Origin: Mycobacterium sp.
GTDB lineage: Bacteria > Actinomycetota > Actinomycetes > Mycobacteriales > Mycobacteriaceae
Assembly (NCBI RefSeq): GCF_002863225.1
Contig: NZ_PKEK01000041.1
Location: 62,001-126,000, forward strand
Direction: 5' to 3'
Length of the DNA: 64,000 bases
In this document: positions 9,196 through 19,605 of the stretch, in pieces
Layout: every line of letters begins with the position of its first letter
Numbering within the stretch: position 1 is the stretch's first letter
Translations under genes and position numbers: made by a program
The notes under the pieces: generated by a model
Told to the model about the DNA's origin: nothing
Database searches by the model: none
What the model saw: the letters and a program-made list of their open reading frames with translations, nothing else

Positions 9196-11871
9196 GTGAC
9201 CACAAGCCCAGAACGCACCGCTGACTCGCGGGCAGTAGACCTGCCCAAGGCGTGGGATCCGGGCGCGGTAGAGAGCGCGATCTATCAGCGCTGGCTGGAT
9301 GCCGGCTATTTCACCGCGGATCCGGCGAGTGGCAAGCCGGCGTACTCGATCCTGCTGCCGCCGCCCAACGTCAACGGCACGCTGCACATGGGCCATGCGC
9401 TCGACCACACTTTGATGGACGCCCTGACCCGCCGCAAGCGCATGCAGGGCTACGAGGTGTTGTGGCAACCCGGCATGGACCACGCCGGAATCGCGGTCCA
9501 GATCGCCGTCGAAAAGCAACTCGCGCTCGAAGGCAAGAGCAAAGAAGATCTCGGCCGGGAGCTGTTCGTCGACAAGGTCTGGGACTGGAAGCGTGAGACC
9601 GGCGGAAACATCGGCTGGCAGATGCGTGCACTCGGCGACGGGGTCGACTGGGCACGGGACCGTTTCACCATGGACGACGGGCTCTCGCGCGCAGTCCGGA
9701 CCATCTTCAAGCAGCTGTACGACGCCGGCCTGATCTACCAGGCCGAACGACTGGTCAACTGGTCGCCGGTGCTGGAGACGGCGATCTCCGACATCGAGGT
9801 CACCTACGAAGACGTCGAGGGCGAGCTGGTGTCGTTCCGGTACGGCTCGATGAACGACGACGAGCCGCACATCGTCGTCGCCACGACCCGGCTCGAGACC
9901 ATGCTGGGGGACACCGCGATCGCTGTGCACCCCGACGACGACCGCTACCGCCACCTGGTCGGCCAGACCCTGCCGCATCCGTTCGTCGAACGTGGCATCG
10001 TGATTGTCGCCGACAGCCATGTCGACCCCGAATTCGGCACGGGCGCAGTCAAAGTGACCCCGGCCCACGACCCCAACGACTTCGAGATCGGGATGCGGCA
10101 CCAGCTGCCGATGCCCACGATGCTGGACACCAAGGGCCGCATCGCCGACACCGGAACGAAGTTCGACGGGCAGGACCGGTTCGAGGCGCGGGTGACGATC
10201 CGCGAGGAGCTGGCCGCGCAGGGGCGCATCGTCGCCGAGAAGCGGCCGTACCTGCACAGCGTCGGGCATTCCGAGCGCAGCGGTGAGCCGATCGAGCCGC
10301 GACTGTCGCTGCAGTGGTGGGTCAAGGTCGAATCCCTGGCCAAGGCCGCCGGGGATGCCGTCCGCAACGGCGACACCGTGATTCACCCCAAATCCCTCGA
10401 GCCGCGCTGGTTCGCCTGGGTCGACGACATGCGCGACTGGTGTATCTCGCGGCAGCTGTGGTGGGGCCACCGCATCCCGATCTGGCACGGACCCGACGGG
10501 CAGAAAGTCTGTGTCGGCCCGGACGAGACTCCGCCCGATGGCTGGGAGCAGGACCCCGACGTGCTCGACACCTGGTTCTCGTCGGGGCTGTGGCCGTTCT
10601 CCACACTGGGCTGGCCGGACCGCACACCCGAGATCGAGAAGTTCTATCCGACAACCGTTCTGGTCACCGGTTACGACATCATCTTCTTCTGGGTGGCCCG
10701 GATGATGATGTTCGGCACCTTCGTCGGCGGTGACGACGTGATCACGCTGGACGGCGCCCGGGGCCAGCAGGTGCCGTTCCAGAATGTCTTTCTGCACGGC
10801 CTGATTCGCGACGAGTTCGGCCGCAAGATGAGCAAGTCCAAGGGCAACGGGATCGATCCGCTGGAATGGGTCGAGTCGTTCGGAGCCGACGCGCTGCGCT
10901 TCACCCTCGCCCGCGGCGCCAGCCCCGGCGGCGACCTGTCCATCGGCGAGGACGCCGCGCGCGCGTCGCGCAACTTCGCCACCAAGCTGTTCAACGCCAC
11001 CCGCTTCGCGATGATGAACGGCGCAGCGCTCGCACCGCTGCCGGCACTCGACGAACTCACCGATGCCGACCGCTGGATTCTGGGCCGGCTGGAAGAGGTT
11101 CGCGCCGAAGTAGATTCGGCGTTCGACAGCTACGAGTTCAGCCGAGCCTGCGAGTCGCTGTACCACTTCGCCTGGGACGAGTTCTGCGACTGGTACCTGG
11201 AGTTGGCCAAGGTGCAGCTGTCGAACCCCGCTGACCCCCTGGCCGCGTCCACCACCGCGGTGCTCGCCGCGGTGCTCGACGCACTGCTCAAGCTGCTGCA
11301 CCCGGTCATCCCGTTCGTCACCGAGACGCTGTGGAAGAACCTGACCGGCGGCGAGTCCGTCGTGGTCGCAGAATGGCCGCAGACCTCCGGTATTGCGCTG
11401 GAAAGCACTGCGGCGCAACGAATCGCCGACATGCAGAAGCTGGTCACCGAGATTCGGAGATTCCGCAGCGACCAGGGACTGGCCGACCGGCAGCGGGTTC
11501 CGGCCCGACTGTCCGGCGTCGACACCGCGGATCTGAGCACGCAGATCAGCGCCGTGACATCGCTGGCCTGGCTGACCGAACCCCCGTCCGACTTCACCCC
11601 GTCGGCCTCGTTGGAAGTCGGCCTCAAAGGCGGCATCGTGGTCGTCGAGCTGGACACCTCGGGCACCATCGACGTGGTTGCCGAACGTCGGCGTCTGGAG
11701 AAGGACCTGGCCGCCGCGGAGAAGGAATTGGCCTCCACCACAGCGAAATTGGGCAACGCGGATTTCATGGCGAAGGCACCCGAGGCGGTTGTCGAGAAAC
11801 AGCGTGAGCGGCAGCGGTTGGCGCGCGAGGAAGCTGAGCGGATCACCGCCAGGTTGGCCGGGCTCAAGTGA
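9196..11871 (+). CDS. valS: Valine-tRNA ligase
   Basis: The class I synthetase charges tRNA-Val with valine and edits mis-activated threonine. The 891-residue protein has the HIGH-type motif ([10 protein letters not shown], about residues 60-69), the KMSKS motif at residues 544-548, the CP1 editing domain between them (about 200-400, with [12 protein letters not shown]), the anticodon-binding domain, and a C-terminal coiled coil ([23 protein letters not shown]) that contacts the tRNA. The start is GTG at 9196, consistent with a leaderless transcript from the TAGACT box. The last four bases overlap folC, so the two are translationally coupled. Confidence 0.98.
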   Translation: MTTSPERTADSRAVDLPKAWDPGAVESAIYQRWLDAGYFTADPASGKPAYSILLPPPNVNGTLHMGHALDHTLMDALTRRKRMQGYEVLWQPGMDHAGIAVQIAVEKQLALEGKSKEDLGRELFVDKVWDWKRETGGNIGWQMRALGDGVDWARDRFTMDDGLSRAVRTIFKQLYDAGLIYQAERLVNWSPVLETAISDIEVTYEDVEGELVSFRYGSMNDDEPHIVVATTRLETMLGDTAIAVHPDDDRYRHLVGQTLPHPFVERGIVIVADSHVDPEFGTGAVKVTPAHDPNDFEIGMRHQLPMPTMLDTKGRIADTGTKFDGQDRFEARVTIREELAAQGRIVAEKRPYLHSVGHSERSGEPIEPRLSLQWWVKVESLAKAAGDAVRNGDTVIHPKSLEPRWFAWVDDMRDWCISRQLWWGHRIPIWHGPDGQKVCVGPDETPPDGWEQDPDVLDTWFSSGLWPFSTLGWPDRTPEIEKFYPTTVLVTGYDIIFFWVARMMMFGTFVGGDDVITLDGARGQQVPFQNVFLHGLIRDEFGRKMSKSKGNGIDPLEWVESFGADALRFTLARGASPGGDLSIGEDAARASRNFATKLFNATRFAMMNGAALAPLPALDELTDADRWILGRLEEVRAEVDSAFDSYEFSRACESLYHFAWDEFCDWYLELAKVQLSNPADPLAASTTAVLAAVLDALLKLLHPVIPFVTETLWKNLTGGESVVVAEWPQTSGIALESTAAQRIADMQKLVTEIRRFRSDQGLADRQRVPARLSGVDTADLSTQISAVTSLAWLTEPPSDFTPSASLEVGLKGGIVVVELDTSGTIDVVAERRRLEKDLAAAEKELASTTAKLGNADFMAKAPEAVVEKQRERQRLAREEAERITARLAGLK

Positions 11872-13325
11872 CCCTGGAGCCGGAGTCCGACGACTACGAC
11901 TACGACCACGACCATGTCCACCCCGTCGAGGCCGTTCCGACCCCGGATGAAATCGCGGCTCTGCTGCAGGTCGAGCACCTGCTCGACCAACGCTGGCCGG
12001 AGACGAAGATCGAGCCCAGCCTGGACCGCATCTCGGCGCTGATGGACCTACTGGGTTCCCCGCAACGCAGCTACCCGTCGATCCACATCGCCGGCACCAA
12101 CGGCAAGACCTCGGTGGCGCGGATGGTGGACGCCCTGCTGACCGCGCTTCAGCGCCGAACCGGCCGCACCACCAGTCCGCATCTCCAGTCGGCGGTCGAG
12201 CGCATCGCGATCGACGGAAAGCCGATCAGCCCAGCAACTTACGTCGACACCTACACCGAACTCGAACCGTTCGTGCAGATGATCGACCAGCAGTCTCAGG
12301 CCGCGGGCGGTCCGGCGATGAGCAAGTTCGAGGTGCTCACCGCGATGGCGTACGCGGCTTTTGCCGACGCTCCGATCGACGTCGGTGTCATCGAGGTCGG
12401 CCTGGGCGGACGTTGGGACGCCACCAACGTGATCGACGCGCCGGTCGCGGTGATCACCCCGATCAGCGTCGACCACGTCGAATTTCTCGGCGACGACATC
12501 GCAGGCATCGCGGCCGAGAAAGCCGGCATCATCCACCGGGCCGAAGACGGCGCACCGGACACCGTGGCGGTCATCGGCCGTCAGGTGCCGGCAGCCATGG
12601 AGGTGGTGCTCGCGCAGACGGTGCGTGCGGATGCCGCTGTCGCACGTGAGGATTCGGAGTTTGCAGTGCTGAATCGCCAGGTGGCGATCGGTGGACAGCT
12701 GCTGGAGTTGCAGGGTCTCGGCGGGGTGTACTCCGAGGTATTTCTCCCGCTGCACGGCGAACACCAGGCACACAATGCGGCGCTCGCCCTGGCCGCCGTC
12801 GAGGCGTTCTTCGGCGCCGGCCCACATCGCCAGCTCGACATCGACGCGGTGCGGGCCGGGTTCGCCGCCGCGGTCAGTCCCGGCCGACTCGAGCGGATGC
12901 GCAGCGCGCCTACGGTATTCGTCGACGCTGCGCACAACCCGGCGGGTGCGGCGGCACTGGCCCAGACGCTGGCCGAGGAATTCGACTTCCGGTTCCTGGT
13001 CGGCGTGCTCAGCGTGATGCAGGAGAAGGACGTCGGCGGCATCCTTGGCGCACTCGAGCCGGTGTTCGATCAGATCGTGGTGACGCACAACGGATCACCG
13101 CGAGCCTTGGACGTCGAGACGCTGGCGCTGACCGCGCAGCAGTATTTCGGGCCCGACCGGGTGCTCACCGCCGAGAACCTGCGCGACGCGATCGACACCG
13201 CCACCGCGTTGGTCGACGAAGCCGACGCCGAAGACGAGTCGTTATCGGGCACCGGCATCGTGATCACCGGCTCGGTGGTCACCGCGGGCGCGGCGCGCAC
13301 GTTGTTCGGTCGTGATCCGGCGTGA
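11868..13325 (+). CDS. folC: Bifunctional dihydrofolate synthase / folylpolyglutamate synthase
   Basis: FolC adds glutamate to dihydropteroate and then to tetrahydrofolates. The 485-residue Mur-ligase-type protein contains the ATP-binding loop GTNGKTSVA (about residues 76-84), [10 protein letters not shown] and [12 protein letters not shown], and the C-terminal ligase domain with DAAHNPAGA. An acidic N-terminal extension rich in Asp and Tyr (about residues 1-25) precedes the conserved core. It begins with GTG overlapping the valS stop (GTGA) and ends overlapping the next gene in the same way. Confidence 0.96.
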   Translation: MTLEPESDDYDYDHDHVHPVEAVPTPDEIAALLQVEHLLDQRWPETKIEPSLDRISALMDLLGSPQRSYPSIHIAGTNGKTSVARMVDALLTALQRRTGRTTSPHLQSAVERIAIDGKPISPATYVDTYTELEPFVQMIDQQSQAAGGPAMSKFEVLTAMAYAAFADAPIDVGVIEVGLGGRWDATNVIDAPVAVITPISVDHVEFLGDDIAGIAAEKAGIIHRAEDGAPDTVAVIGRQVPAAMEVVLAQTVRADAAVAREDSEFAVLNRQVAIGGQLLELQGLGGVYSEVFLPLHGEHQAHNAALALAAVEAFFGAGPHRQLDIDAVRAGFAAAVSPGRLERMRSAPTVFVDAAHNPAGAAALAQTLAEEFDFRFLVGVLSVMQEKDVGGILGALEPVFDQIVVTHNGSPRALDVETLALTAQQYFGPDRVLTAENLRDAIDTATALVDEADAEDESLSGTGIVITGSVVTAGAARTLFGRDPA

Positions 13326-13735
13326 CCACACCTGACCGGCCCGGCCCGCCGCCGGAGACGCCAAAACCCGATCCGTGGAAGAGCTTTCGCGGTGTCACGG
13401 CTGGCACGCTGATCCTCGAGGTGATCGTGGTGCTGCTCGCGCTGCCGGTGGTCGGGGCGGTCGGCGGCGGACTGCACGCCGGCGCGTTGACGTATCTGCT
13501 CGGTCTGACCGCGATCCTCATCGTCCTGTCGGGGCTGCAGGGCCGTACCTGGGCGATCTGGGCGGACCTCGCCGTGCAGGTGATCCCGATCGCCGGCTTC
13601 CTGGTTTATCCGGGTATCGGCGTGATCGGGCTGATCTTCGCCGCGGTCTGGGCACTGATCGTTTACGTCCGATCAGAAGTGCTGCGACGCGAGCGACTCG
13701 GTCTGCTTCCCGGCCAGGACGGACCGCCCGACTGA
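13322..13735 (+). CDS. DUF4233 domain-containing membrane protein
   Basis: The 137-residue protein has a Pro-rich cytoplasmic start (about 20 residues) and four hydrophobic segments (about residues 28-46, 50-68, 74-92, 97-115), ending in a charged Arg-rich tail. This is the mycobacterial DUF4233 protein found between folC and ndk (Rv2446c position). The GTG start overlaps the folC stop by four bases, so its expression is tied to folC and valS. The function is unknown; it may be a small integral membrane accessory protein. Confidence 0.85.
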   Translation: MTTPDRPGPPPETPKPDPWKSFRGVTAGTLILEVIVVLLALPVVGAVGGGLHAGALTYLLGLTAILIVLSGLQGRTWAIWADLAVQVIPIAGFLVYPGIGVIGLIFAAVWALIVYVRSEVLRRERLGLLPGQDGPPD

Positions 13736-13740
13736 TCCAG

Positions 13741-13746
13741 TACGCT
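13741..13746 (+). promoter_or_regulatory. -10 box of predicted leaderless ndk transcript
   Basis: TACGCT matches TANNNT and lies 7 nt before the ndk GTG, so transcription probably begins at the start codon itself. No ribosome-binding site is present in the gap. Confidence 0.5.
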
Positions 13747-13753
13747 GTCCGCC

Positions 13754-14170
13754 GTGACGAGCGCTGAGCAGACTCTGTTGTTGATCAAGCCCGATGGCGT
13801 CGAGCGTCGCCTGGTGGGTGAAATCCTTGGTCGCGTCGAGCGCAAGGGTCTGACCATCGCGGCCCTGGAGTTGCGGACCGTCAGCGAAGAGCTGGCCAAG
13901 AACCATTACGCCGAGCACGACGGCAAGCCGTTCTTCGGCTCGCTGGTCGAGTTCATCACGTCGTCGCCGCTGGTAGCGGCCATCGTCGAGGGCCCGCGAG
14001 CGATCGCTGCCATCCGGCAGCTGGCCGGCGGCACCGACCCGGTGGAAAAGGCGCTGCCCGGCACCATCCGTGGCGATTTCGGGTTGGAAACGCAGTTCAA
14101 CCTGGTGCACGGCTCCGATTCACCGGAGTCCGCGGAGCGCGAAATCGCGCTCTGGTTCTCCCACGTTTGA
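13754..14170 (+). CDS. ndk: Nucleoside diphosphate kinase
   Basis: Ndk transfers the gamma phosphate between nucleoside triphosphates and diphosphates through a phosphohistidine. The 138-residue protein shows [17 protein letters not shown] at the start, [22 protein letters not shown], and the active-site [13 protein letters not shown] motif with His119 as the phosphorylated residue. The length is normal for the small bacterial enzyme. The GTG at 13754 is predicted to be leaderless. Confidence 0.97.
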   Translation: MTSAEQTLLLIKPDGVERRLVGEILGRVERKGLTIAALELRTVSEELAKNHYAEHDGKPFFGSLVEFITSSPLVAAIVEGPRAIAAIRQLAGGTDPVEKALPGTIRGDFGLETQFNLVHGSDSPESAEREIALWFSHV

Positions 14171-14469
14171 TAACGGGTCGGCGCACTTGGTCCGGCCCGG
14201 CACATCGGTATGGGATACTGAGTGGCGGGTGAACGTCGCCGGGCCGGCATAGGAACGTCGACAGACTCCCGGATGAAGACTTTGACAAGCGCGACCACCG
14301 CGACCCGCGGCGCGGCTGTCCAGCCATCATTCAGACCGGCACCGAGTGTGTTCGACCCGAACTGCTCGGGGCAAGACCATCACAAGCCCGGGAGGAAGTG
14401 ACCCGGGTACATAGCGAAGCCCTCGCGTGGCCGCGTCGTTTGACGCGCCCGGGGGCTTGAGGAGAATTC
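14171..14469 (+). promoter_or_regulatory. rne leader: rne promoter and 5' leader
   Basis: This 299-base region contains no gene. Just before the start codon is a nested stem: AAGCCC (14417-14422) can pair with GGGCTT (14453-14458), enclosing the tight hairpin CGCGTC-GTTT-GACGCG (14432-14447). The Shine-Dalgarno GAGGAG (14459-14464) follows directly, so folding could affect ribosome access. Feedback control of rne through its leader is known in enterobacteria; applying it here is inference. Confidence 0.45.
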
Positions 14470-17310
14470 GTGACAAACGGTGGCCCATTCTCAGAAGTCC
14501 CAGAAGAGTCGTCGCAGCCTGAAGACCTGCCAGAACGGTTGAGGGTGCATTCCCTGGCGCGAGCGCTGGGAACCACCAGCCGGCAGGTGCTCGATGCGCT
14601 GATCGAGCTCGACGGGCGGGTTCGCAGCGCGCACTCGACCGTCGAACGCGTCGACGCCGTCCGCGTGCGCGACCTGCTGGCCAACGCCCCGGCGACCGTC
14701 GCCAGCGCCCCCGCGACCGTCGCCGCGCCGATCGCGACGGACGCCTCCGGCGCTAACGGCGAGGCGGGAGAGCCCGAGTCGCGGCTGATGCTGGAGACCG
14801 CGCCCGCCGAGCGTCCGGAATACATGCCGCTGTTCGTGGCGCCCCAGCCGGTCGAGCGGGTGGAGACGCCCAAAAAAGCCGACGACTCCGCCGAGGCAGA
14901 GGCCGAACCCGACGACGACGACGATGATGACGACGACCTCGACGGTGACGGCGACGGCGACGACGACCAGGCTGACCGCCCGGCCAACCGCCGGCGTCGC
15001 CGCGGACGCCGTGGCCGTGGCCGCGGTCGCGGCGAGCAGAACGGCGCCGAGAACGGCGAAGGCGGCAAATCGGACCCGTCGGCTGACTCCGGCGACGATT
15101 CGGACGACGACTCCGATGAGGAGTCCGACGATTCCGATTCCGGAGACGACGACAACGGCTCCGGCGACGGAGCCACCAAGCGCCGTCGGCGCCGGCGCCG
15201 GCGCAAGTCCGGCTCTGGCGACGACTCCGACGAGAGCGCGTCCCCTGACGATCCGCCCAACACCGTCGTGCACGAGCGGGCGCCCCGGGCCAAGAACAAA
15301 TCCGACTCCGGCAGCAACGAGATCCAGGGCATCGACGGCTCGACCCGGCTCGAAGCCAAACGGCAGCGCCGCCGCGACGGCCGCGACGCCGGACGCCGCC
15401 GCCCGCCGGTCCTGACCGAGGCCGAATTCCTGGCCCGCCGTGAAGCGGTCGACCGGGTCATGGTGGTCCGCGACAAGGACCGCACCGAACCGCCGCACCC
15501 CGGCAGCCGCTACACCCAGATCGCGGTGCTCGAAGACGGCATTGTCGTCGAACACTTCGTCACCAGCGCGGCCTCCGCGTCGCTGGTGGGCAACATCTAC
15601 CTGGGCATCGTGCAGAACGTGCTGCCGTCGATGGAGGCGGCATTCGTCGACATCGGCCGCGGCCGCAACGGCGTGCTCTACGCCGGTGAGGTGAACTGGG
15701 AGGCCGCCGGCCTCGGCGGGTCCAACCGCAAGATCGAGCAGGCGCTCAAGCCTGGCGACTACGTCGTCGTCCAGGTCAGCAAGGATCCGGTCGGTCACAA
15801 GGGTGCCCGACTCACCACCCAGGTTTCACTGGCCGGCCGCTATCTGGTCTACGTGCCGGGTGCCTCCTCGACCGGCATCAGCCGCAAACTGCCCGACACC
15901 GAACGCCAGCGGCTCAAAGAGATCCTGCGCGAGGTCGTCCCGTCCGACGCCGGCGTGATCATCCGGACCGCGTCCGAGGGCGTCAAAGAGGAAGACATCC
16001 GCTCCGACGTCAACCGTCTGCAGGAGCGGTGGACCGAGATCGCCGAGCGTGCGCAGCAGACCAAGGAGAAGGCCGCCGGTGCCGCCGTCGCGCTCTACGA
16101 GGAGCCCGACGTCCTGGTCAAGGTCATCCGCGACCTGTTCAACGAAGACTTCGGCAAGCTCGTCGTCTCCGGCGACGACGCCTGGGTGACGATCAACGAC
16201 TATGTGAATTCGGTTGCGCCCGAGCTTGTTTCAAAGCTGGAGAAGTACGAGTCGGCCGCGCAGGACGGTCCCGACGTGTTCGCGGTGCACCGCATCGACG
16301 AGCAGCTGGCCAAGGCGATGGACCGCAAGGTCTGGCTGCCCTCCGGTGGCACGTTGGTGATCGACCGGACCGAGGCGATGACGATCGTCGACGTCAACAC
16401 CGGGAAGTTCACCGGCTCGGGCGGCAACCTCGAACAGACCGTCACCAAGAACAACCTCGAGGCCGCCGAAGAGACCGTGCGCCAGCTACGGCTGCGCGAC
16501 ATCGGCGGCATCATCGTCATCGACTTCATCGACATGGTCCTCGAGTCCAACCGGGACCTGGTGTTGCGGCGGCTGACCGAGGCGCTGGCCCGCGACCGGA
16601 CCCGCCACCAGGTGTCCGAAGTGACCTCGCTGGGGTTGGTGCAGTTGACCCGTAAGAAGCTGGGGACCGGGCTGATCGAAGCCTTCTCCACGACGTGTCC
16701 GCACTGCAGCGGTCGCGGTATCACGCTGCACTCCGATCCGGTCGACTCGATCGCGGCGACCAGCCGCAAGACGGAGTCGGGTGGTGGTCGGCGCGGCCGA
16801 CGCGGCAAGAAGGGCAAGAGCGAAGAGCCGCCGGTTGCCACCGTGCCGGTTCATGCGCCCGGTGAGCATCCGATGTTCAAGGCCATGGCCGCCGCAAACG
16901 GCGGACACGACGAGGACGACGAGTCCACGCCTGGGGACGACACCGAGATTCTGGCCGACGACCAGGGCCTCGCCGACGCCGAAACCGGTGAACAGCTGCA
17001 CAAGCAGGTTGCGAAGGAGACGGCCGAAGAAGACCTCGACGACGACGACTTCGACGACGACTCGGATGACGACTCGGATGACGACGAAGACTCCGATGAC
17101 GACGACGACACCGAGCAGGTCGATCTCGACGACGATGACGACCTCGATGAGGACGACGACCTCGACGACGAGGACGATGACGACGAGGACGACGACGACG
17201 AGGACGACGACGAGGACGACGACGACGAGGGGCACCAGGTCGCCGCGGTGACAGCGGGCCGACCTCGACGCCGCGCCGCGGCCCGCCCGGCCGGTCCGCC
17301 CGCCCACTGA
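14470..17310 (+). CDS. rne: Ribonuclease E/G family endoribonuclease
   Basis: RNase E starts mRNA decay and rRNA processing. The catalytic core of this 946-residue protein is central: an S1 RNA-binding domain at about residues 344-420, the DNase I-like metal site with Asp in TIVDVNTGKFTG (about 638) and IIVIDFIDM (about 680), and the zinc-link CPHCSGRG (about 743). The core is flanked by long disordered arms, which is the mycobacterial pattern. The N-terminal arm has acidic blocks followed by basic RRRRGRRGRGRGRGE and [10 protein letters not shown]; the C-terminal arm (about 815-921) is nearly all Asp and Glu. The arms probably bind RNA and other degradosome proteins. The start is GTG after GAGGAG. 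Confidence 0.96.
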   Translation: MTNGGPFSEVPEESSQPEDLPERLRVHSLARALGTTSRQVLDALIELDGRVRSAHSTVERVDAVRVRDLLANAPATVASAPATVAAPIATDASGANGEAGEPESRLMLETAPAERPEYMPLFVAPQPVERVETPKKADDSAEAEAEPDDDDDDDDDLDGDGDGDDDQADRPANRRRRRGRRGRGRGRGEQNGAENGEGGKSDPSADSGDDSDDDSDEESDDSDSGDDDNGSGDGATKRRRRRRRRKSGSGDDSDESASPDDPPNTVVHERAPRAKNKSDSGSNEIQGIDGSTRLEAKRQRRRDGRDAGRRRPPVLTEAEFLARREAVDRVMVVRDKDRTEPPHPGSRYTQIAVLEDGIVVEHFVTSAASASLVGNIYLGIVQNVLPSMEAAFVDIGRGRNGVLYAGEVNWEAAGLGGSNRKIEQALKPGDYVVVQVSKDPVGHKGARLTTQVSLAGRYLVYVPGASSTGISRKLPDTERQRLKEILREVVPSDAGVIIRTASEGVKEEDIRSDVNRLQERWTEIAERAQQTKEKAAGAAVALYEEPDVLVKVIRDLFNEDFGKLVVSGDDAWVTINDYVNSVAPELVSKLEKYESAAQDGPDVFAVHRIDEQLAKAMDRKVWLPSGGTLVIDRTEAMTIVDVNTGKFTGSGGNLEQTVTKNNLEAAEETVRQLRLRDIGGIIVIDFIDMVLESNRDLVLRRLTEALARDRTRHQVSEVTSLGLVQLTRKKLGTGLIEAFSTTCPHCSGRGITLHSDPVDSIAATSRKTESGGGRRGRRGKKGKSEEPPVATVPVHAPGEHPMFKAMAAANGGHDEDDESTPGDDTEILADDQGLADAETGEQLHKQVAKETAEEDLDDDDFDDDSDDDSDDDEDSDDDDDTEQVDLDDDDDLDEDDDLDDEDDDDEDDDDEDDDEDDDDEGHQVAAVTAGRPRRRAAARPAGPPAH

Positions 17311-17327
17311 CGGACTGATCGGCCGGT

Positions 17328-17357
17328 TTGACCCTGTAGCCGCTGGTCACGTACCCT
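17328..17357 (+). promoter_or_regulatory. Predicted rplU-rpmA promoter
   Basis: TTGACC (17328-17333), an 18-nt spacer and TACCCT (17352-17357) form a good housekeeping-type promoter. The resulting leader of about 120 nt contains TTGTC (17365-17369) pairing with GACAA (17396-17400) around GC-rich inner repeats, so it may fold. Confidence 0.55.
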
Positions 17358-17484
17358 AGACCAGTTGTCGCCAGGCCCGCTGGCCTGCCAGGTGGGACAA
17401 GTAGCTGGCCGACACCCCCCGACAAGCCCGCGCACGCTTCACTCGCGCGCGCGAGACCAGCACGAAGAAGAGGTAGACGTAACC

Positions 17485-17796
17485 ATGGCGACCTACGCAA
17501 TCGTCAAGACCGGCGGTAAGCAGTACAAAGTTGCCGTCGGTGACGTCGTCAAGGTCGAGAAGCTCGACACCGAGCCCGGCGCCAGCGTGTCGCTGCCGGT
17601 GGCCCTGGTGGTCGACGGCGCCACCGTCACCTCTGAAGCGTCCGCGCTGGCCAAGGTTGCCGTCACCGGTGAGGTGCTCGAGCACACCAAGGGCCCCAAG
17701 ATCCGCATCCACAAGTTCAAGAACAAGACCGGCTACCACAAGCGTCAGGGCCACCGTCAGCAGCTGACGGTCCTGAAGGTCACCGGAATCAAGTAG
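17485..17796 (+). CDS. rplU: 50S ribosomal protein L21
   Basis: L21 binds 23S rRNA in the large subunit. The 103-residue protein begins [16 protein letters not shown] and ends with [14 protein letters not shown], both diagnostic. I chose the ATG at 17485, which follows GAAGAAGAGG; an open frame extends further upstream but the added residues are not L21. rpmA follows 12 bases later with AGGAGG just before it, so the two are one operon. Confidence 0.98.
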   Translation: MATYAIVKTGGKQYKVAVGDVVKVEKLDTEPGASVSLPVALVVDGATVTSEASALAKVAVTGEVLEHTKGPKIRIHKFKNKTGYHKRQGHRQQLTVLKVTGIK

Positions 17797-17808
17797 GAGG
17801 CGACAGAC

Positions 17809-18072
17809 ATGGCACACAAGAAGGGCGCTTCCAGCTCACGCAACGGGCGCGACTCGAACTCGCAGCGACTGGGCGTGAAGCGATTCGGCGGCCAGGTCGT
17901 CAAGGCCGGCGAGATCATCGTCCGCCAGCGCGGCACCCACTTCCACCCCGGCGTCAACGTCGGCCGCGGTGGCGACGACACCCTGTTCGCCAAGGCTGCC
18001 GGCGCTGTCGAGTTCGGCGTCAAGCGCGGCCGCAAGACGGTCAACATCGTCTTGGCCTCGCAACCGGAGTAG
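17809..18072 (+). CDS. rpmA: 50S ribosomal protein L27
   Basis: L27 sits near the peptidyl-transferase centre. The 87-residue protein starts [29 protein letters not shown], the classic L27 opening, and has [23 protein letters not shown]. It is preceded by AGGAGG. A nested hairpin follows its stop before obg. Confidence 0.98.
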   Translation: MAHKKGASSSRNGRDSNSQRLGVKRFGGQVVKAGEIIVRQRGTHFHPGVNVGRGGDDTLFAKAAGAVEFGVKRGRKTVNIVLASQPE

Positions 18073-18082
18073 GTCTCTCTCG

Positions 18083-18139
18083 CGAGTGTGAAACCACTGC
18101 GAGATTGAGGCCGTTCCCTCGCAGCAGTCTCCACACTCG
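18083..18139 (+). ncRNA. Nested two-stem RNA structure between rpmA and obg
   Basis: Two perfect stems are nested: CGAGTGTG (18083-18090) pairs with CACACTCG (18132-18139), and inside it CTGCGAG (18097-18103) pairs with CTCGCAG (18118-18124), leaving a 6/7-nt internal loop and a 14-nt terminal loop. It has no U-tract. It lies 20 bases before the obg ATG, so it could be a processing site, an attenuator or a translation control element; it is not annotated by any family I recognise. Confidence 0.6.
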
Positions 18140-18159
18140 GCGATTGAAAGGACTCTCCG

Positions 18160-19605
18160 ATGGCCCCTCGGTTTGTCGACCGCGTCGTCATCCACGCCCG
18201 CGCCGGCTCCGGTGGCAACGGGTGCGCATCGGTCCACCGCGAGAAATTCAAGCCCCTCGGCGGGCCCGACGGCGGCAACGGTGGCCGTGGTGGCAGCATC
18301 GTGCTGGTCGTCGACCCGCAGGTGCACACCTTGCTCGACTTCCACTTCCACCCGCACGTCGTGGCCGCATCCGGCAAGCAGGGGATGGGCGGCAACCGCT
18401 CCGGTGCTGCGGCTCCCGACCTCGAAATCAAGGTTCCCGACGGCACCGTCGTAGTCGACGAGGACGGCCGCATGCTGGCCGACCTGGTCGGCGTCGGCAC
18501 TCGCTTCGAAGCGGCCGCCGGCGGTCGCGGTGGACTGGGCAACGCGGCGCTGGCGTCGCGGGCCCGCAAGGCTCCCGGATTCGCGCTGCTGGGCGAGAAG
18601 GGCGAGGAGCGGGACTTCACCCTCGAGCTCAAAACCGTCGCCGACGTCGGCCTGGTCGGGTTCCCGTCGGCGGGTAAGTCCTCTCTGGTGTCGACGATCT
18701 CGGCGGCCAAGCCCAAGATCGCCGACTACCCGTTCACCACGCTGGCGCCCAATCTCGGTGTGGTCTCGGCGGGGGAGCGCACGTTCACCGTCGCAGACGT
18801 GCCGGGCCTGATCCCGGGCGCCTCGCAGGGCCGCGGCCTCGGTCTGGACTTCCTGCGCCACATCGAGCGCTGCGCTGTGTTGGTGCACGTCGTGGATTGC
18901 GCGACTCTCGAACCCGGCCGCGACCCGATCTCCGACATCGACGCGCTGGAAGCCGAGCTGGCCGCCTACACGCCTACCCTGCAAGGGGATTCGACATTGG
19001 GCGACCTGATCGAGCGCCCACGAGCGGTGGTGCTCAACAAGATCGACGTTCCCGAGGCCCGCGAGATGGCCGAGTTCGTCCGCGACGAGATCGCCGAGCG
19101 TGGCTGGCCGGTGTTCACCGTGTCTACGGTGGCTCGAGAAGGGCTGCAGCCGTTGATCTTCGGGCTTGCTGACATGGTCACCGCCTATCAGGCCGCCCTG
19201 CCGGAGGTGGTACCGCGACGTCCGGTGATTCGTCCGGTGCCGGTCGACGAGTCCGGTTTCACGGTGGAATCCGACGGCCAGGGTGGATTCGTGGTCCGCG
19301 GCCGGCGGCCCGAACGCTGGATCTCGCAGACCAGCTTCGACAACGACGAGGCGGTCGGCTATCTCGGCGACCGGCTGGCCCGCCTGGGTGTCGAAGACGA
19401 GCTGATGAAACTGGGCGCCCGCCCCGGTTGCGCAGTCACCATCGGCGACGTCACCTTCGACTGGGAGCCGCTGACACCAGCCGGCGTCGACACTCTCATG
19501 ACTCGACGCGGCACCGATACGCGTCTGGATCCGAACGATCGGATCGGCGCCGACGAGCGCAAGGCGGCACGCAAGCAGCGTCGTGAAAGCGGACCGAGTG
19601 AATAG
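18160..19605 (+). CDS. obg: GTPase Obg (CgtA)
   Basis: Obg is an essential ribosome-associated GTPase in 50S assembly and the stress response. The 481-residue protein has the Gly-rich Obg fold (about residues 1-158), the GTPase domain with G1 at about 167 ([12 protein letters not shown]), G2/G3 ([21 protein letters not shown]) and NKID, then the OCT domain (about 340-425) and a charged tail. The ATG at 18160 follows GAAAGGA. The proB start lies inside its final codons, so the two are coupled. Confidence 0.97.
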   Translation: MAPRFVDRVVIHARAGSGGNGCASVHREKFKPLGGPDGGNGGRGGSIVLVVDPQVHTLLDFHFHPHVVAASGKQGMGGNRSGAAAPDLEIKVPDGTVVVDEDGRMLADLVGVGTRFEAAAGGRGGLGNAALASRARKAPGFALLGEKGEERDFTLELKTVADVGLVGFPSAGKSSLVSTISAAKPKIADYPFTTLAPNLGVVSAGERTFTVADVPGLIPGASQGRGLGLDFLRHIERCAVLVHVVDCATLEPGRDPISDIDALEAELAAYTPTLQGDSTLGDLIERPRAVVLNKIDVPEAREMAEFVRDEIAERGWPVFTVSTVAREGLQPLIFGLADMVTAYQAALPEVVPRRPVIRPVPVDESGFTVESDGQGGFVVRGRRPERWISQTSFDNDEAVGYLGDRLARLGVEDELMKLGARPGCAVTIGDVTFDWEPLTPAGVDTLMTRRGTDTRLDPNDRIGADERKAARKQRRESGPSE

